Shown: positions 37,407 through 46,612, counted from the first letter of the stretch. The stretch: 64,000 nucleotides of DNA from Pelagibacterium limicola (GCF_015694405.1 NZ_JADQDB010000004.1:62001-126000), one strand, 5' to 3'. The notes: generated by a model not told the origin, from the sequence alone. Numbers and translations: made by a program.

Positions 37407-37499
37407 ACACCGGGCTTTCATTTGCTGGCATTTGCGGTTAGTTTGCGCGCCACATTCCGGGCCCCGGGGAAGTTGCGCGGGGCATCATCAGGAGAAAGA

Positions 37500-37718
37500 A
37501 TGGCAAAGGAAGAAGTGCTCGAATTTCCGGGCGTCGTGACTGAATTGCTTCCCAACGCGACATTTCGCGTCAAGCTCGAGAACGATCACGAGATCATCGC
37601 CCACACCGCCGGGCGCATGCGCAAGAACCGTATCCGCGTTCTCGCGGGCGATAAGGTGCTGGTCGAAATGACCCCTTACGATCTCACCAAAGGCCGTATC
37701 ACCTACCGCTTCAAATAA
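37500..37718 (+). CDS. infA: Translation initiation factor IF-1
   Basis: A 72-residue S1/OB-fold protein that occupies the ribosomal A site during initiation. Sequence [20 protein letters not shown], the [16 protein letters not shown] strand pair and the final [13 protein letters not shown] are canonical. AGGAGAAAGA precedes the ATG. It sits between the UPF0262 fusion and maf, as in related genomes. Confidence 0.98.
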   Translation: MAKEEVLEFPGVVTELLPNATFRVKLENDHEIIAHTAGRMRKNRIRVLAGDKVLVEMTPYDLTKGRITYRFK

Positions 37719-37741
37719 CGCTTGAGGCCGAAGGGAGCCCC

Positions 37742-38380
37742 GTGTCCAGACGTCCCGAACTGATCCTGGCCTCGGCGTCCCCGCGCCGCCTCGCGCTCCT
37801 CAACCAGATCGGCATAGAGCCCGAACACCTCATTCCGGCGCATGTGGACGAAACGCCCGAGCGCGGCGAGCTGCCCCGCAAGCTTGCGCTGCGGCTCGCG
37901 CATGCGAAGGCGGTTGAGGTGCAGAAAAAGGCCAAGCAGGCCGGGCTGGCTGGCGACGCCATTGTGCTCGCGGCCGATACGGTTGTCGCCGTCGGTCGCC
38001 GTATTCTGCCCAAGGCCGAAACAATGGACGAGGCAGCAGGTTGCCTGCGCCTTCTTTCAGGCCGCGCCCACCGGGTATTCACGGGGCTCTGCGTCCTCTC
38101 CCCGTCCGGCCATGCGCGCGAGCGGCTGGTCGATACCCGCATCCGCTTCAAGCGGCTGTCCGCACGCGAAATCGAAGCCTATCTCGCCAGCGGCGAATGG
38201 ACCGGCAAGGCCGGCGGTTACGCCATCCAGGGCATTGCTGGATCGTTCGTCGTCAAGCTGAGCGGCTCCTACAGCGCCGTGGTTGGTCTTCCGCTTTATG
38301 AGACGACCGGGCTCCTGGCCGGCGAGGGCTATCCCGTGCAATTCAACTGGCTCAATCCCATGGGCCTTTCGGGCGTCTGA
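37742..38380 (+). CDS. maf: Maf family nucleoside triphosphate pyrophosphatase
   Basis: A 212-residue house-cleaning enzyme that hydrolyses non-canonical or modified NTPs to monophosphates. The N-terminal [14 protein letters not shown] is the phosphate-binding signature. The middle ADTVVAVG supplies the catalytic Asp, and [12 protein letters not shown] with [12 protein letters not shown] is typical of the UTP/dTTP-preferring branch. It starts at GTG. Its TGA overlaps the yacG start (TGATG). Confidence 0.93.
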   Translation: MSRRPELILASASPRRLALLNQIGIEPEHLIPAHVDETPERGELPRKLALRLAHAKAVEVQKKAKQAGLAGDAIVLAADTVVAVGRRILPKAETMDEAAGCLRLLSGRAHRVFTGLCVLSPSGHARERLVDTRIRFKRLSAREIEAYLASGEWTGKAGGYAIQGIAGSFVVKLSGSYSAVVGLPLYETTGLLAGEGYPVQFNWLNPMGLSGV

Positions 38381-38592
38381 TGAGTGCCTCGGTCACAAGG
38401 CTGCGCAAGCCCAAGCCCTGCCCGATCTGCGGCAAGCCTTCTGTGCAGAAATTTCACCCTTTCTGCTCGGCCCGTTGCGCCGATCTCGACCTCGGGCGCT
38501 GGCTCAAGGGGTCTTACGTCATTCCCGGCAGGGACGGCGCCGCAAGCGGTGAAACGCCGCTGCCGCCCGATGAAGGCGATGAGGACAACTGA
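38380..38592 (+). CDS. yacG: DNA gyrase inhibitor YacG
   Basis: A 70-residue zinc-binding protein. Four Cys are arranged as CPICGK and [15 protein letters not shown], the YacG signature. Homologues bind GyrB and inhibit gyrase. It has an acidic C-terminal tail (DEGDEDN). It is translationally coupled to maf, a conserved arrangement. Confidence 0.94.
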   Translation: MSASVTRLRKPKPCPICGKPSVQKFHPFCSARCADLDLGRWLKGSYVIPGRDGAASGETPLPPDEGDEDN

Positions 38593-38733
38593 CAGCGAAT
38601 GGGCCGATTCGCGCTGCTGTGAGAAAAGCGCGAAACGGTCTCAATTTTGTCGTCCGGGTGCTGGACAGGCCCGATCCGAGCCCCTATAAACCGCCCGACC
38701 AACACCGGACGGCCACGCTGTCCTACCCCGGAT

Positions 38734-38809
38734 GCCCAGGTAGCTCAGTTGGTAGAGCAGCGGATTGAAAATCCGCGTGTCGGCGGTTCAATTCCGTCCC
38801 TGGGCACCA
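38734..38809 (+). tRNA. tRNA-Phe (GAA)
   Basis: A 76-base cloverleaf. The acceptor GCCCAGG pairs with CCTGGGC, the anticodon loop TTGAAAA gives anticodon GAA, the T arm carries GTTCAATTC, and the CCA end is encoded. It lies just after yacG and just before a degraded stretch, a common setting for integration events. Confidence 0.97.
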
Positions 38810-38959
38810 TTTCCCTTCCAGTTTTGTTTGTTTTCAATACCTTAGGCTCTGCCATTGTCCCACTTGTTGGCATCGGCGTTTCAGGTTGGACTTTTGGGGC
38901 CGGTAATCTTCGACAGCAAACCGCGTTGCGCCGGCATCAGCTAGCGTTGTCGCAACAAA

Positions 38960-39244
38960 TCACCGTCCCGCCATACTGTCGCGCCATTGCCGAATCCCGA
39001 TGGGGGTAATACCCTGCTCTTCGAGCATGTCGCAGGCCCGCCCGGTCTGGAAGAATTCGTATTCCCCGATTCTGCATCCGGCTTCTCCATTGAGCAGGCG
39101 GAAATCTCCGTCGGTGCTGAAATGAAGAGCAAGCCAACTTGTCCCCGCTAGGAGAGCAGAAAGAAGCTCTTCGTAAGCGGCGTCTCAGCCGTCGGGCCAT
39201 CCCCAAGGGGTTTTGACCTGAAGATCGACGACGGGCTCGAGCGA
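38960..39244 (-). pseudogene. Unidentified decayed reading frame behind the SIP gene
   Basis: Directly after the SIP stop, the same minus-strand frame stays open for 19 codons (SLEPVVDLQVKTPWGWPDG), meets a TGA at 39187-39185, then runs a further 74 codons to a TGA at 38962-38960 with protein-like content (WLALHFSTDGDFRLLNGEAG). No start codon precedes the second part. I do not recognise the family. The 150 bases between tRNA-Phe and this remnant are AT-rich and hold nothing I can name. Confidence 0.45.
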
Positions 39245-39961
39245 CTAATGCTCATGGCCATCATAAAAATCGGCCTCGCCGCGGCGCCAGTAGCCTGCGG
39301 CCTTGATAAGGTCAGGATCGTGTCCTTGCGCGATGAAATGGTCATGTATCACTTTTGACATATCTGCCTCCCCCGCAATGAAGACATAGGTCTGCTCCGA
39401 CGGCATCGCGGCCGCCTTGACGGCCTCAATCAGGAAGGTTCCAGCGGAACGCTCGATCCATCTCAGATCGAGCGATGCTGCCGGGCTGAACGTCTGCCGT
39501 TCGGCGGAGTCAGCAATTTCGATGAACGCCATGACGCGGGCCTCGGCCGGCAGTTCCTCGATGCGACGGCCGATGGCCGGCAGCGCAGTCTCGTCGCCGA
39601 TCAGCACATAGAAATCGAAGTCATCGCGCACAACGAACGAGGCACGCGGGCCACCCATGCCGAGCCGGTCCCGAGGTTTGGCGCGTGCCGCCCAATCAGC
39701 GGCGACGCCGCCGTCATGCAGGACGAAGTCTATCACCAGTTCGCACTTTTCCCTGTCGAAGCGTCGCGGCGTGTAGTCTCGTCCTTCCGGTGCGATTGTC
39801 CCCCCTGGCCAGTCGAGTCCATTGGGACCGGGTACCGGCAGCACCGGCTCAGCACCGGCCGAGGGAAAAAACAGTTTGACGTGGTCATCGTATGCCAACG
39901 ACGGAAACTCTGCGAAGCTGGGGTCGGCTGAGGTGGCACTGGTCGAGCGGCGGGACGTCAC
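39245..39961 (-). CDS. Siderophore-interacting protein (FAD-linked ferric reductase), short N-terminus
   Basis: A 238-residue protein of the ViuB/SIP family, which reduces siderophore-bound Fe(III) using FAD and NAD(P)H in the cytosol. The family features are SLAYDDHVKLFFP, the FAD motif GRDYTPRRFD, VIDFVLHDGGVAADWA and the C-terminal AAGYWRRGE. The usual first strands of the FAD domain before DDHVKLFF are missing or scrambled (MTSRRSTSATSADPSFAEF), and the only start is a GTG. No siderophore uptake genes are adjacent. It may be truncated or frameshifted at its 5' end. Confidence 0.78.
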   Translation of the reverse strand: MTSRRSTSATSADPSFAEFPSLAYDDHVKLFFPSAGAEPVLPVPGPNGLDWPGGTIAPEGRDYTPRRFDREKCELVIDFVLHDGGVAADWAARAKPRDRLGMGGPRASFVVRDDFDFYVLIGDETALPAIGRRIEELPAEARVMAFIEIADSAERQTFSPAASLDLRWIERSAGTFLIEAVKAAAMPSEQTYVFIAGEADMSKVIHDHFIAQGHDPDLIKAAGYWRRGEADFYDGHEH

Positions 39962-40098
39962 GGGCTTCTTCCTCCGATGCCTCGCTGCGAGGACCGTTCG
40001 ATGCGGAGGTTACTCGCGATATTCTGGAAATCAATAGCCGCGGCGCGCGCGGTTGCGGGGTGTGTGACCCTGAAACCGCAGGAGCGGGCGTGACGGGC

Positions 40099-41379
40099 CT
40101 ACCGAAACAGCGAAGGCAACCACATGGCGGTGGCCGGGAAATAGGTCACAAGCAGCAGCACGCCGATCGAAGCGCCGTAGAAGGGCCAGATGGTCTTGAT
40201 TGCCTCCCAGATGGGTATCTTGGCGACGGCACAGCCGACAAAGAGAACCGATCCGACCGGTGGCGTACACAGCCCGATCCCGAGATTGAGAACCATGATG
40301 ACGCCGAAATGCACCGGGTCGACGCCGTATGCAACGGCCACCGGAAGAAAGATTGGCGTCGTGATGATGATGAGCGGCGACATGTCCATGAAACTGCCCA
40401 GGAACAGCAGTAGCACGTTGATAAGCAGCAAGACGATGATGGGATTGTCCGAAATTGTCTGCATGAGGGCGACGAGCTGGGCCGGCACCCGCATATACGC
40501 CAGGAGCCAGCCGAAGGTCGCTGCGCTGCCGATGACCATCAGCACCATTGCGGTCGTGCGCACCGCGCCCAGGGTCGCAGCCACGAAATCGCGCCAACCC
40601 ATCGACCGGTACAGCAGCAGCGTCACCAGCAAGGCGTAAACGATCGCGATGCATGAGCTTTCGGTTGCGGTAAAGACACCAGAGCGCACGCCGCCAAAGA
40701 TGATGGCAATGAGGATCAGTCCCGGCACTGCGGCAAGGAGGAGTTGCAGCACAACGCCGAACCCGGCGAACTTTTCGGTCGGGTAGCCCCTTTTCGCCGC
40801 GACCACGTATGCGACAACCATCAGCGCGATAGCCAGCAGGAGCCCCGGGATGACCCCGGCGGTGAACAGATCCGCGATCGATATGCGCCCGCCAGCCGAG
40901 ATCGAATAGATGATCATGTTGTGCGACGGCGGGATCATCAAGGCGATGACGGCCGAGGTCACGGTGATGTTCACCGCGTAATCGATGCCGTAGCCGCGCG
41001 CCTTCATCTGCGGCACCATCAACCCGCCAATAGCCGAGGCATCGGCGATGGCCGATCCGGAAATGCCGCCGAACATGGTTGAGGCAGCAATATTCACCTG
41101 CCCGAGCCCGCCGCGCATGTGGCCGACCAGCGATCCGGCAAAGGCCACCAGCCGCGCCGCGATCCCGCCACGCACCATGAGATCGCCCGCATAGATGAAG
41201 AACGGGATGGCGAGCAGCGAGTAGATGGCAACGCCCGAGTTGAGACGCTGGAAGACGACCACCGGCGGCAGCCCCATGAAGAGGATTGTCGCGAACGAGG
41301 CGACGCCGAGGCAGAAGGCGATAGGCGTCCCGATCAGAAGCAGCAGCACGAAAGTGCCGAAGAGAACAACGAGTTCCAT
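40099..41379 (-). CDS. dctM: TRAP transporter large permease
   Basis: A 426-residue, 12-helix DctM-type subunit that forms the sodium-coupled translocation pathway of a TRAP importer in the inner membrane. It begins VLFGTFVLLLLIGTPIAFCLG. It has the conserved GGLGQVNIAASTMFGGISGSAIADA ion/substrate segment (quoted in part from the middle) and the repeated motif near NLGIGLCTPPVG. It lies five bases after dctQ in the dctPQM operon. Confidence 0.94.
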   Translation of the reverse strand: MELVVLFGTFVLLLLIGTPIAFCLGVASFATILFMGLPPVVVFQRLNSGVAIYSLLAIPFFIYAGDLMVRGGIAARLVAFAGSLVGHMRGGLGQVNIAASTMFGGISGSAIADASAIGGLMVPQMKARGYGIDYAVNITVTSAVIALMIPPSHNMIIYSISAGGRISIADLFTAGVIPGLLLAIALMVVAYVVAAKRGYPTEKFAGFGVVLQLLLAAVPGLILIAIIFGGVRSGVFTATESSCIAIVYALLVTLLLYRSMGWRDFVAATLGAVRTTAMVLMVIGSAATFGWLLAYMRVPAQLVALMQTISDNPIIVLLLINVLLLFLGSFMDMSPLIIITTPIFLPVAVAYGVDPVHFGVIMVLNLGIGLCTPPVGSVLFVGCAVAKIPIWEAIKTIWPFYGASIGVLLLVTYFPATAMWLPSLFR

Positions 41380-41384
41380 GGCCG

Positions 41385-41927
41385 TTACACCTTTTCGAGA
41401 CCGGCATTGCCGGCATCGGAGTTGTCGGGGTCGTCATCTGGATTGAGGCCCGACCAGCGTTGAAGCAGCCGTTCCACTGTGAAAAGGCAGACGAGTCCGC
41501 CACCGGCGATAATCGGAAAATAGGAAAGGCCGCCGGGGACCCCGAGCGTGGGGATAGTTGCCGACCACGCGCCCTGGGAAAGCTGGCTGCCATAAATGAC
41601 CATGCCTGCGCCGAAGGCCATGACGACCGCATCGGAGATGGAGCGGAAGATCATCTTTCCGGTTGGTGGAAGGAAATAGAGCAGAACATCGAAACCCAGG
41701 TGGTAGCGTTCGCGCACACCCACGGCCGCGCCAAGGAAAATGAACCAGGCCATGAGCATTACCGAAAGCGCTTCGGTATAGCGGGGCGTGGAACCCAGCA
41801 CATAGCGGCCATAGACCTGCCAGGCGATTGCCGCCGTCATGAGGACCAGACCGGCACCGGCCACCCATAGGGCGCCCGTAGCCAGTGCCGCCAGCACGGC
41901 ACTATATCCCCTCAGGAACGTTCTCAT
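41385..41927 (-). CDS. dctQ: TRAP transporter small permease
   Basis: A 180-residue, four-helix DctQ-type subunit that pairs with DctM. Family cues are the helix WQVYGRYVLGSTPRYTEALS with the following LMAWFIFLGAAVGVRERYHLG. ATG 41927 gives the normal family length; an extension to 42002 lacks similarity. A 157-base gap containing a hairpin separates it from dctP. Confidence 0.9.
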   Translation of the reverse strand: MRTFLRGYSAVLAALATGALWVAGAGLVLMTAAIAWQVYGRYVLGSTPRYTEALSVMLMAWFIFLGAAVGVRERYHLGFDVLLYFLPPTGKMIFRSISDAVVMAFGAGMVIYGSQLSQGAWSATIPTLGVPGGLSYFPIIAGGGLVCLFTVERLLQRWSGLNPDDDPDNSDAGNAGLEKV

Positions 41928-42042
41928 ATTCTTCGCTCTCCGCCTTGTCCCGGATACGGGACCAGTTGCGGAAGCGCGCCGGATCCCGGTGAATTCGAAC
42001 ACGCCCTGTAGCCAGGATCATTTGGTTCTTGAAGGATGAGGG

Positions 42043-42073
42043 AAGGCGGGCGCCAGGATTCGTTGCCCGCCTT
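42043..42073 (-). terminator. Intercistronic hairpin between dctP and dctQ
   Basis: AAGGCGGGC and GCCCGCCTT form a perfect 9-bp stem around a 13-base loop, just after the dctP stop. Only a weak T-rich tail follows. It would allow more binding protein than permease to be made. Confidence 0.6.
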
Positions 42074-42083
42074 CAGACCGATA

Positions 42084-43061
42084 TTACTGGACAGCCTTGA
42101 TACGGGCCACCAGATCCTGAAGTTCAGGTGTGTCGACGTAACGCTCGTAGACGGAGTCCATGGCATCGATGAAGGGTTGCTTTTCGATCTCGATGATCTC
42201 CGAACCCATGGCGGCCACGGCTTCCAGGGCATCGGTCACAGCGGCATCCCAGAGTTCGCGCTGATGGCTTACGCTGTCCTTGGCGGCCTGACGGACCAGT
42301 TCCTGGTCTTCGGCCGACAAGCGGTCCCAGGTCGACCTGGCCATCACCAGGATCTCGGGAACGATAAGGTGCTCGTCGAGCGTGTAATACTTGGCAACTT
42401 CAGCGTGCGCCGAGGAGAGATAGCTCGGCGGGTTGTTTTCCGCACCGTCGATGACGCCGGTCTGGATGGCCGAGTAGACTTCGCCGTAGGGCATGGGCAC
42501 TGCATCGGCGCCGAGCGCGTTGACCATGTCGACGAAAAGGTCGGACTGCTGCACGCGGAATTTCTGCCCGGCCATGTCTTCGATCGAACGGATCGGCGTG
42601 GTCGAGGTGTAGAACGAACGCGCGCCGGCATCGTAAAAGGCAAGCCCGACCAGGTCGTATGGCTCGAAGGCGGCGAGAATGTCTTCGCCGATATCGCCGT
42701 CCATTACCGTGCGCATGTGCTCGATCGAACGGAAGATATAAGGCAGCGAGGGCACCTTGCTTTCCGCGACAAGGTTGTTGAATGGGCCGAGCGACACGCG
42801 GTTGAGGTCGATCACCCCGAAACGCGTCTGTTCGATGGTGTCGGTTTCCTGGCCGAGCTGGGAGGAGTGGTAAACCTCTATGACAATTCGGCCGCCCGAG
42901 CGTTCGGAGAGGAGCTGCCCCATATACTTTACGGCCTCGACCGTGGGATAGCCATCCGGATGCGTATCGGACGAACGCAAGACGATTTCCTGGGCTACGG
43001 CCGCCGTAGACAGGCCCGCCAGTATGGCAACAGATGCCGTGACCTTGATAAAGATATTCAT
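42084..43061 (-). CDS. dctP: TRAP transporter substrate-binding protein
   Basis: A 325-residue periplasmic receptor of the DctP family with a signal peptide (about 1-23, cleaved after AVA). The carboxylate-binding Arg is expected in [10 protein letters not shown]. The segments [13 protein letters not shown] and [18 protein letters not shown] match family positions that close over the ligand. Substrates of the family are organic acids; which one is not determined. The start is set by GGAGGAG eight bases before the ATG. It is first in the dctPQM operon. Confidence 0.93.
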   Translation of the reverse strand: MNIFIKVTASVAILAGLSTAAVAQEIVLRSSDTHPDGYPTVEAVKYMGQLLSERSGGRIVIEVYHSSQLGQETDTIEQTRFGVIDLNRVSLGPFNNLVAESKVPSLPYIFRSIEHMRTVMDGDIGEDILAAFEPYDLVGLAFYDAGARSFYTSTTPIRSIEDMAGQKFRVQQSDLFVDMVNALGADAVPMPYGEVYSAIQTGVIDGAENNPPSYLSSAHAEVAKYYTLDEHLIVPEILVMARSTWDRLSAEDQELVRQAAKDSVSHQRELWDAAVTDALEAVAAMGSEIIEIEKQPFIDAMDSVYERYVDTPELQDLVARIKAVQ

Positions 43062-43165
43062 ATGACTCCTCCGTGACGTCCGGGCCTCATTCTGCGTGAC
43101 CCTTGCTCCCAAATCCGGCTGCGCGGCGCGCAGCGTTCCACAGGCGGCACCCGCCGTATGTAATA

Positions 43166-43194
43166 CTGCTATGCGCGCATTTAGAGAATGTCAA
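43166..43194 (-). promoter_or_regulatory. Candidate sigma-70 promoter of the dctPQM operon
   Basis: A perfect -35 TTGACA (43194-43189, minus) is followed after 17 bases by TAGCAG, a poor -10. The rest of the gap 43062-43390 is AT-rich, includes CATAC-N13-GTATG that could be an operator, and contains no gene I can support. Confidence 0.4.
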
Positions 43195-43390
43195 CATACT
43201 ACTTTTGTTTTTGTATGATAACTTCATTGTTGCCGCATTCGTCGGATCGGGGCGTTGGAACGTTGCAGGCGTCATGGGTTTTCATCCCGGCACCTTTTTT
43301 CCCGTTCGTCGACAAACACGCACAAACCGGCCTTTCAAACCGCGCCCCGCATACAATAAGATAAGGGCCGGGACTGAGCGGAGGGCAGAG

Positions 43391-45178
43391 TTGTTCGCGA
43401 ATTTCGTGGAGCCGTTTGGCGCGCCAATCGTGGCTTTGGTGGTAGCAGTCCTGTTCATCGCGTTTTCCCGGGAATGGCGGACCCCTGAGGTCAGCGCCGG
43501 GGTGGCGGTTTCGGTCCTGCTCGTTGTGGGCATTCTTTCGGTCGACGATCTGCTCGGCGTCATGTCCAATCCTGCCCCGGCCACCATCGCGGGGATGTTC
43601 ATCATATCGGCCGCTCTGGTGAGAACCGGAGCCCTCGAAGTCTTCGCGCGCTGGGTCACCGCCGATGCTCGACGGCACCCATTCCGCACCATGCTGCTCT
43701 TTCTCAGCGCGATCGCGATCATGTCGGCTTTCATGAACAATACGCCGCTCGTAATGCTCATGATCCCCGTAGCCGTTGCCATGGCAAGGGAAATGGACGC
43801 GGCGGCATCCAAGCTTCTCATTCCCGTGTCGTTCGCCGCGATTCTGGGGGGCATGTGCACCCTGATCGGCACCTCCACCAATATCCTGGTCGATAGCGTC
43901 GCGCGCCAGTCGGGGCTCGAACCTTTCCATATCTTCGAGATCGCGCCACTGGGCATCATCGTCGCCATCGTGGGCATCGTCACGATGCTGCTCCTGCGCG
44001 GCCTGCTGCCGGATCGTACCACGGTCTCCTCGCTCTCGCTGTCCGAGCCGGAGCGTAAGTTCGTGCTCGAGGCGGTTATCGAGGACAATTCGCCCCATGT
44101 CGGCAAAAGGGCGAGCGAGGTCAATGCCTTCAACCGTCCCGACCGGCTGTTGATCGACGTGCTGAGAGCAACCTTTTCGCTTCGGCGACATATGGCAGAT
44201 GTGGTCCTGCAGCCCGGCGACATCGTCGTGTTGCGCACGTCGGTTGCCGAGCTCCTCTCGATGAAGGAAGAGGGCGAGCTGACGGTGCCCGAAGCCGAGC
44301 ACATGCAGGCTCTCGGGGCCCGCGACTCCATCGTGGTCGAGATCCTCGCCGGGCCCGGTGCCGGCGTTATCGGCAAAACCCTGAGGCATCTGCGGCTGCG
44401 TCGCCGCTACGGCGTCTACCCCATCGCCCTGCACAGGCGGGGGTCGAACCTTGCCGAACGGTTCGAGACCACGCCCCTCGAAGTCGGCGATACCCTGCTG
44501 GTCGAAGGCAGCCCCGACGACCTCCAGCGCATGGTCGAGGATTACGACCTCGTCAACGTCTCTCAGCCCACTCAACGCGGTTTCCGCAGGGCCAAAGCCC
44601 CGCTGGCCATCGGTATGATGCTGGCCGTTGTCATCGGATCGGCGCTGGGTTTCATGCCAATCGCGGGGATGGCGGTCATTGGCGCAGCGGTGGTCCTGAT
44701 GACGCGCTGCGTCGAAATCGACGAAGCGGTTCAGGCCGTCGATTGGCGCATTCTGGGGTTGATCGTCGCCATGCTGGCGATCGGTGTCGCAATGGACAGG
44801 GTCGGGCTGGTTCAGGCGATCGTTGGTGTTCTCTCGCCCTACCTGATGCTTGTATCCCCGCTTTTCGCGCTGGGGCTGGTTTATATACTTTCCTCGTTCC
44901 TCACCGAAATCGTGACCAACAACGCGGTGGCGGTGATCGTGACCCCAATTGCCATCGGCTTGGCGCTGAGCATCGGCGTCGATCCGAGGCCCTTCGTCGT
45001 TGCGGTAATGGCAGCGGCGAGCGCGAGCTTCCTGACCCCGATCGGCTATCAGACCAACACGCTCGTCTACAGTGCCGGTGGTTATATGTTCTTCGATTTC
45101 GTCAAGCTGGGCGCGGTCATGAACCTAGTGGCCTTCGCGCTCTCTATGCTGCTGATTCCCCTCTTCTGGCCGCTCTAG
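43391..45178 (+). CDS. SLC13/DASS-type transporter with internal TrkA-C domains
   Basis: A 595-residue membrane transporter of the SLC13/ArsB-like superfamily. Two halves of membrane helices flank a soluble middle with two TrkA-C domains (about 200-370, for example VLQPGDIVVLRTSVAELL and LEVGDTLLVEGSPDDL). The helix-break motifs are MSAFMNNTPLVMLMIPV with TLIGTSTNILVDS, and LTEIVTNNAVAVIVTPIAI in the second half. It probably carries sulfate, organic acids or another anion with Na+. The TTG at 43391 follows GGAGGG; no ATG fits. Confidence 0.87.
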   Translation: MFANFVEPFGAPIVALVVAVLFIAFSREWRTPEVSAGVAVSVLLVVGILSVDDLLGVMSNPAPATIAGMFIISAALVRTGALEVFARWVTADARRHPFRTMLLFLSAIAIMSAFMNNTPLVMLMIPVAVAMAREMDAAASKLLIPVSFAAILGGMCTLIGTSTNILVDSVARQSGLEPFHIFEIAPLGIIVAIVGIVTMLLLRGLLPDRTTVSSLSLSEPERKFVLEAVIEDNSPHVGKRASEVNAFNRPDRLLIDVLRATFSLRRHMADVVLQPGDIVVLRTSVAELLSMKEEGELTVPEAEHMQALGARDSIVVEILAGPGAGVIGKTLRHLRLRRRYGVYPIALHRRGSNLAERFETTPLEVGDTLLVEGSPDDLQRMVEDYDLVNVSQPTQRGFRRAKAPLAIGMMLAVVIGSALGFMPIAGMAVIGAAVVLMTRCVEIDEAVQAVDWRILGLIVAMLAIGVAMDRVGLVQAIVGVLSPYLMLVSPLFALGLVYILSSFLTEIVTNNAVAVIVTPIAIGLALSIGVDPRPFVVAVMAAASASFLTPIGYQTNTLVYSAGGYMFFDFVKLGAVMNLVAFALSMLLIPLFWPL

Positions 45179-45203
45179 GAACGAGTTGCTTGCCGCTGGC
45201 GTT
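45178..45203 (+). promoter_or_regulatory. EcfG-type promoter for mgtC-like gene
   Basis: GGAAC (45178-45182), 17 bases, CGTT (45200-45203): exact match to the general-stress sigma consensus, 33 bases upstream of the start codon and overlapping the end of the previous gene. Confidence 0.68.
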
Positions 45204-45236
45204 TAGGAGGAAACATATCGGGTTCAGCCAAGGACC

Positions 45237-45755
45237 ATGCCCCCTTTCGACATCATCGGCGCCAATGCAACGCAACTACCACTCTCAGCCATAGTGGTAA
45301 GACTTGCCATTGCAGGCTTGCTCGGGGCCATTATCGGGTTCGAGCGCGAAATAAAAAACCGGCCAGCAGGGCTTCGCACGCACATGCTGACCGCCATCGC
45401 GGCGGCGGCATTCACCATCATGACATATGAAATCTACTACGAAATGGTGGAACTCGACCTTGGATTGGCCCAGCTTGATCCCCTTCGCGTGATCGAGGCG
45501 GTAACGGCCGGCGTAGCGTTTCTCGCCGCCGGCGCGATCATACGCTCGGGCACAAATATTACGGGATTGACCACCGGAGCCGCGATGTGGATGGCAGGGG
45601 CAATTGGCGTGGCGTGCGGATCGGGCTTTTATGCCGTCGCCGTCGTTGGCGCCGTGTTCGTGCTTACGGTCACCATTATCCTCGGCTACTTTGAAAAGAA
45701 GGTGCTGCATTCAAAAGTGGGACAATTGGGGGGTGATGAAGGAACGCCCGGGTGA
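45237..45755 (+). CDS. MgtC/SapB family membrane protein
   Basis: A 172-residue protein with the MgtC/SapB N-terminal membrane domain of about four to five helices. The family motif is RLAIAGLLGAIIGFEREIKNRPAGLRTHMLT. VTAGVAFLAAGAIIRSG and LTTGAAMWMAGAIGVACG complete the pattern. It lacks the C-terminal ACT-like domain of true MgtC, so it belongs to the short form of unknown role, linked in other bacteria to low-Mg2+ or acid stress. It is preceded by an EcfG-type promoter. Confidence 0.9.
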   Translation: MPPFDIIGANATQLPLSAIVVRLAIAGLLGAIIGFEREIKNRPAGLRTHMLTAIAAAAFTIMTYEIYYEMVELDLGLAQLDPLRVIEAVTAGVAFLAAGAIIRSGTNITGLTTGAAMWMAGAIGVACGSGFYAVAVVGAVFVLTVTIILGYFEKKVLHSKVGQLGGDEGTPG

Positions 45756-45765
45756 CACGCCCGTT
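45741..45765 (+). promoter_or_regulatory. EcfG-type promoter for the DUF3008 gene
   Basis: GGAAC (45741-45745), 16 bases, CGTT (45762-45765), with the DUF3008 ATG 29 bases further on. The -35 lies within the end of the mgtC-like gene. Confidence 0.7.
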
Positions 45766-45794
45766 TTGCGGGAACATCCACAAGGAGCCCTGCA

Positions 45795-45980
45795 ATGCCC
45801 GCACAATCGAAAGCGCAGCAAAAGGCCGCCGGGGCGGCGCTGTCCGTCAAACGCGGCGACACCCCCAAATCCCAGCTCAAAGGCGCATCCCGCGAAATGG
45901 CAGACTCGATGTCCAAGAAGCAACTCGAAGAACTTGCTGCCACTTCGCGCAAGAAATTGCCCAACAAGAAGAAGAGCTAA
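45795..45980 (+). CDS. DUF3008 small basic protein
   Basis: A 61-residue Lys-rich protein of DUF3008, with MPAQSKAQQKAAGAALSVKR at the start, KGASREMADSMSKKQLEEL in the middle and a terminal KKLPNKKKS. It is probably a small, partly disordered, nucleic-acid-associated or stress protein. AAGGAG precedes the ATG. It has its own EcfG-type promoter. The last four bases overlap the converging response-regulator gene. Confidence 0.85.
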   Translation: MPAQSKAQQKAAGAALSVKRGDTPKSQLKGASREMADSMSKKQLEELAATSRKKLPNKKKS

Positions 45981-46354
45981 GCCACCATCGGCAGGAGACG
46001 TGAAAGCGCGTCGATCAGCTCCGACGGCCGGCACGGCTTGACACAGACCGGCACCTCGGGAAACTCGGTGCGCAGCGTGTCCCGGTCCGGTCGGCCGGTG
46101 CAGAATAGAAATGGAATACCTCTCCGGCGTAGGATATCGGCAACGGGGAAGACCTCTTCGCCCTTGAGATCGATGTCGAGAATCGCCAGATCGGCGACCA
46201 TGTCGCCCGCAGCACGCTTCGCATCGTCCAAGGTCATGTGCGGGCCGGAGATGTCTGCACCTGCTTGTGTGAGCGCATCGGTTATTTCGAGCGCAATCAG
46301 AAACTCGTCTTCCACGAGCAGTACTCGGCGTCCTGCCAAGCCCGTGTTACCCAT
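45977..46354 (-). CDS. Single-domain response regulator (receiver only)
   Basis: A 125-residue protein made of one receiver domain. It has the acidic pair VEDE, phosphoacceptor Asp in LAILDIDLKGEEVFPVAD, and the switch Lys in VCVKPCRPSEL. There is no output domain, so it acts by protein contact or as a phosphate sink. The type with ILDIDLKGE resembles receivers associated with HWE-family kinases in rhizobia, which can feed the general stress response. No kinase is adjacent. Confidence 0.9.
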   Translation of the reverse strand: MGNTGLAGRRVLLVEDEFLIALEITDALTQAGADISGPHMTLDDAKRAAGDMVADLAILDIDLKGEEVFPVADILRRRGIPFLFCTGRPDRDTLRTEFPEVPVCVKPCRPSELIDALSRLLPMVA

Positions 46355-46612
46355 TTGCCCGTTCCCGTCATTCTTTCGGTACTTAACCGGCTGTAATCCT
46401 CCATATTACCGTTTTCGGCATTGCCGTAACGTTAACCTCGGGAATTCAACCCCTTCTGGAGGATAGGTGCAATTGCCCCGGACCGTTTAAGATCGGCTTC
46501 AGGGTGCACGCAGGCATGTGTGGAATCGTTGCAATTGCATCGTCCGTTGCCACCAATCCAACCCGATTCGGGCTTATGGGTAGGCCGCTATGAACAAACG
46601 AGGGACGTTTTC

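Noticed and set aside
38937-39206. Arg-rich 89-codon minus-strand frame near tRNA-Phe
   Set aside because: The neighbouring frame (38960-39244) has much more protein-like content; this one is its shifted shadow.
38734-39250. tRNA-Phe as an attachment site of an integrated element
   Set aside because: No integrase, phage gene or duplicate of the tRNA 3' end is visible in the window; kept only as context for the degraded region.
40031-41632. A 533-codon minus-strand frame overlapping dctM and dctQ
   Set aside because: Arg/His-rich translation of a real gene read out of frame; dctM and dctQ explain the region.
46516-46593. A 25-codon frame beginning MCGIVAIA, like the start of class II glutamine amidotransferases
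   Set aside because: Similarity ends after a few residues and the frame stops at once; too short to claim a glmS or asnB fragment.
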